A program made the translations under genes and the position numbers. A stretch of 64,000 bases of DNA from positions 11,025,474 through 11,089,473 of the forward strand of contig OZ007505.1 in assembly GCA_963931865.1 (NCBI GenBank). Direction: 5' to 3'. The notes under the pieces are model-generated. The model worked only from the letters and a program-made list of their open reading frames with translations, did not search any database and was not told where the DNA came from. This DNA comes from Axinella damicornis. Lineage: Eukaryota > Porifera > Demospongiae > Axinellida > Axinellidae. Positions 63,817-64,000 of the stretch are shown one piece after another (within the stretch, counting starts at the first letter, position 1; every line of letters begins with the position of its first letter).

Positions 63817-64000
63817 CATAATAATGGCAGGAATAATTCTCATCAGTAGCCATGACATGCCAGGGATAGTGATTGAGGGAAGTGTCATTTGAGCAGTTCA
63901 GGACAAACGGTTGCCCAAGCACCGCCTTGGCAGACTGTCTAGCAGGGAAGCCACTGGACGTCATAATTATTTCGATTACCATGAGGTCAAACGTTTCCCA
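63817..64000. other. RNF213 intron or upstream region, no exon seen
   Basis: I see neither an RNF213 exon nor a mobile element here. The next upstream exon of the gene must lie beyond the window. Confidence 0.4.

Overview
This window is nuclear DNA from an animal, most likely an early-branching marine invertebrate such as a sponge. The evidence is short exons with consensus GT-AG introns (mostly 60-300 bp), an animal-type RNF213 gene, an animal-type Helitron with a charged coiled-coil N-terminus, and a very high density of small inverted-repeat transposons. The sponge assignment is an impression from genome texture, not a proof. No prokaryotic operons, CRISPR arrays or rRNA genes are seen.

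Layout. (1) 1-13.4 kb is mostly repeats: a tandem-ended inverted-repeat element (1-708), minisatellites (2.6, 5.8 and 11.3-11.9 kb), foldback elements (4.3-4.7 and 11.9-12.3 kb), a TA-flanked MITE (8.6-8.9 kb), and a decayed HBS1-like GTPase gene (9.36-10.42 kb, + strand) with a frameshift and a stop. (2) 13.4-24.9 kb is a Helitron cluster. One 8.7-kb element (13,918-22,643, - strand) carries a three-exon RepHel gene of about 1,883 codons, and three short non-autonomous relatives share its termini. The large element and one short relative sit inside an older MITE, whose two halves lie at 13.88 and 23.54 kb. (3) 25-32.5 kb holds further foldback, piggyBac-like and tRNA-derived repeats, a kinesin-3 exon with a frameshift, and a 661-bp foldback with a 9-bp target duplication. 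(4) 32.55-63.06 kb (- strand) is the 3' part of a giant RNF213 (mysterin)-like gene. I could place 50 exons (about 7.9 kb coding, about 2,650 residues), running from an AAA Walker B exon to the natural stop codon. Four introns have mismatched reading phases at their ends, so each probably hides a further small exon.

Main points. In the RNF213-like gene the active AAA units and the RZ zinc finger are preserved. The segments that flank the RING finger in vertebrate RNF213 are joined here across a 79-bp intron with a continuous frame, so no RING is encoded at its usual place. The Helitron has intact HUH and two-tyrosine Rep motifs and an intact Walker A, but its helicase HKSQG-type motif reads HKALG. 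Several foldback elements with TAGC...GCTA ends are flanked by exact 9-bp duplications, which defines a family that carries different internal sequences.
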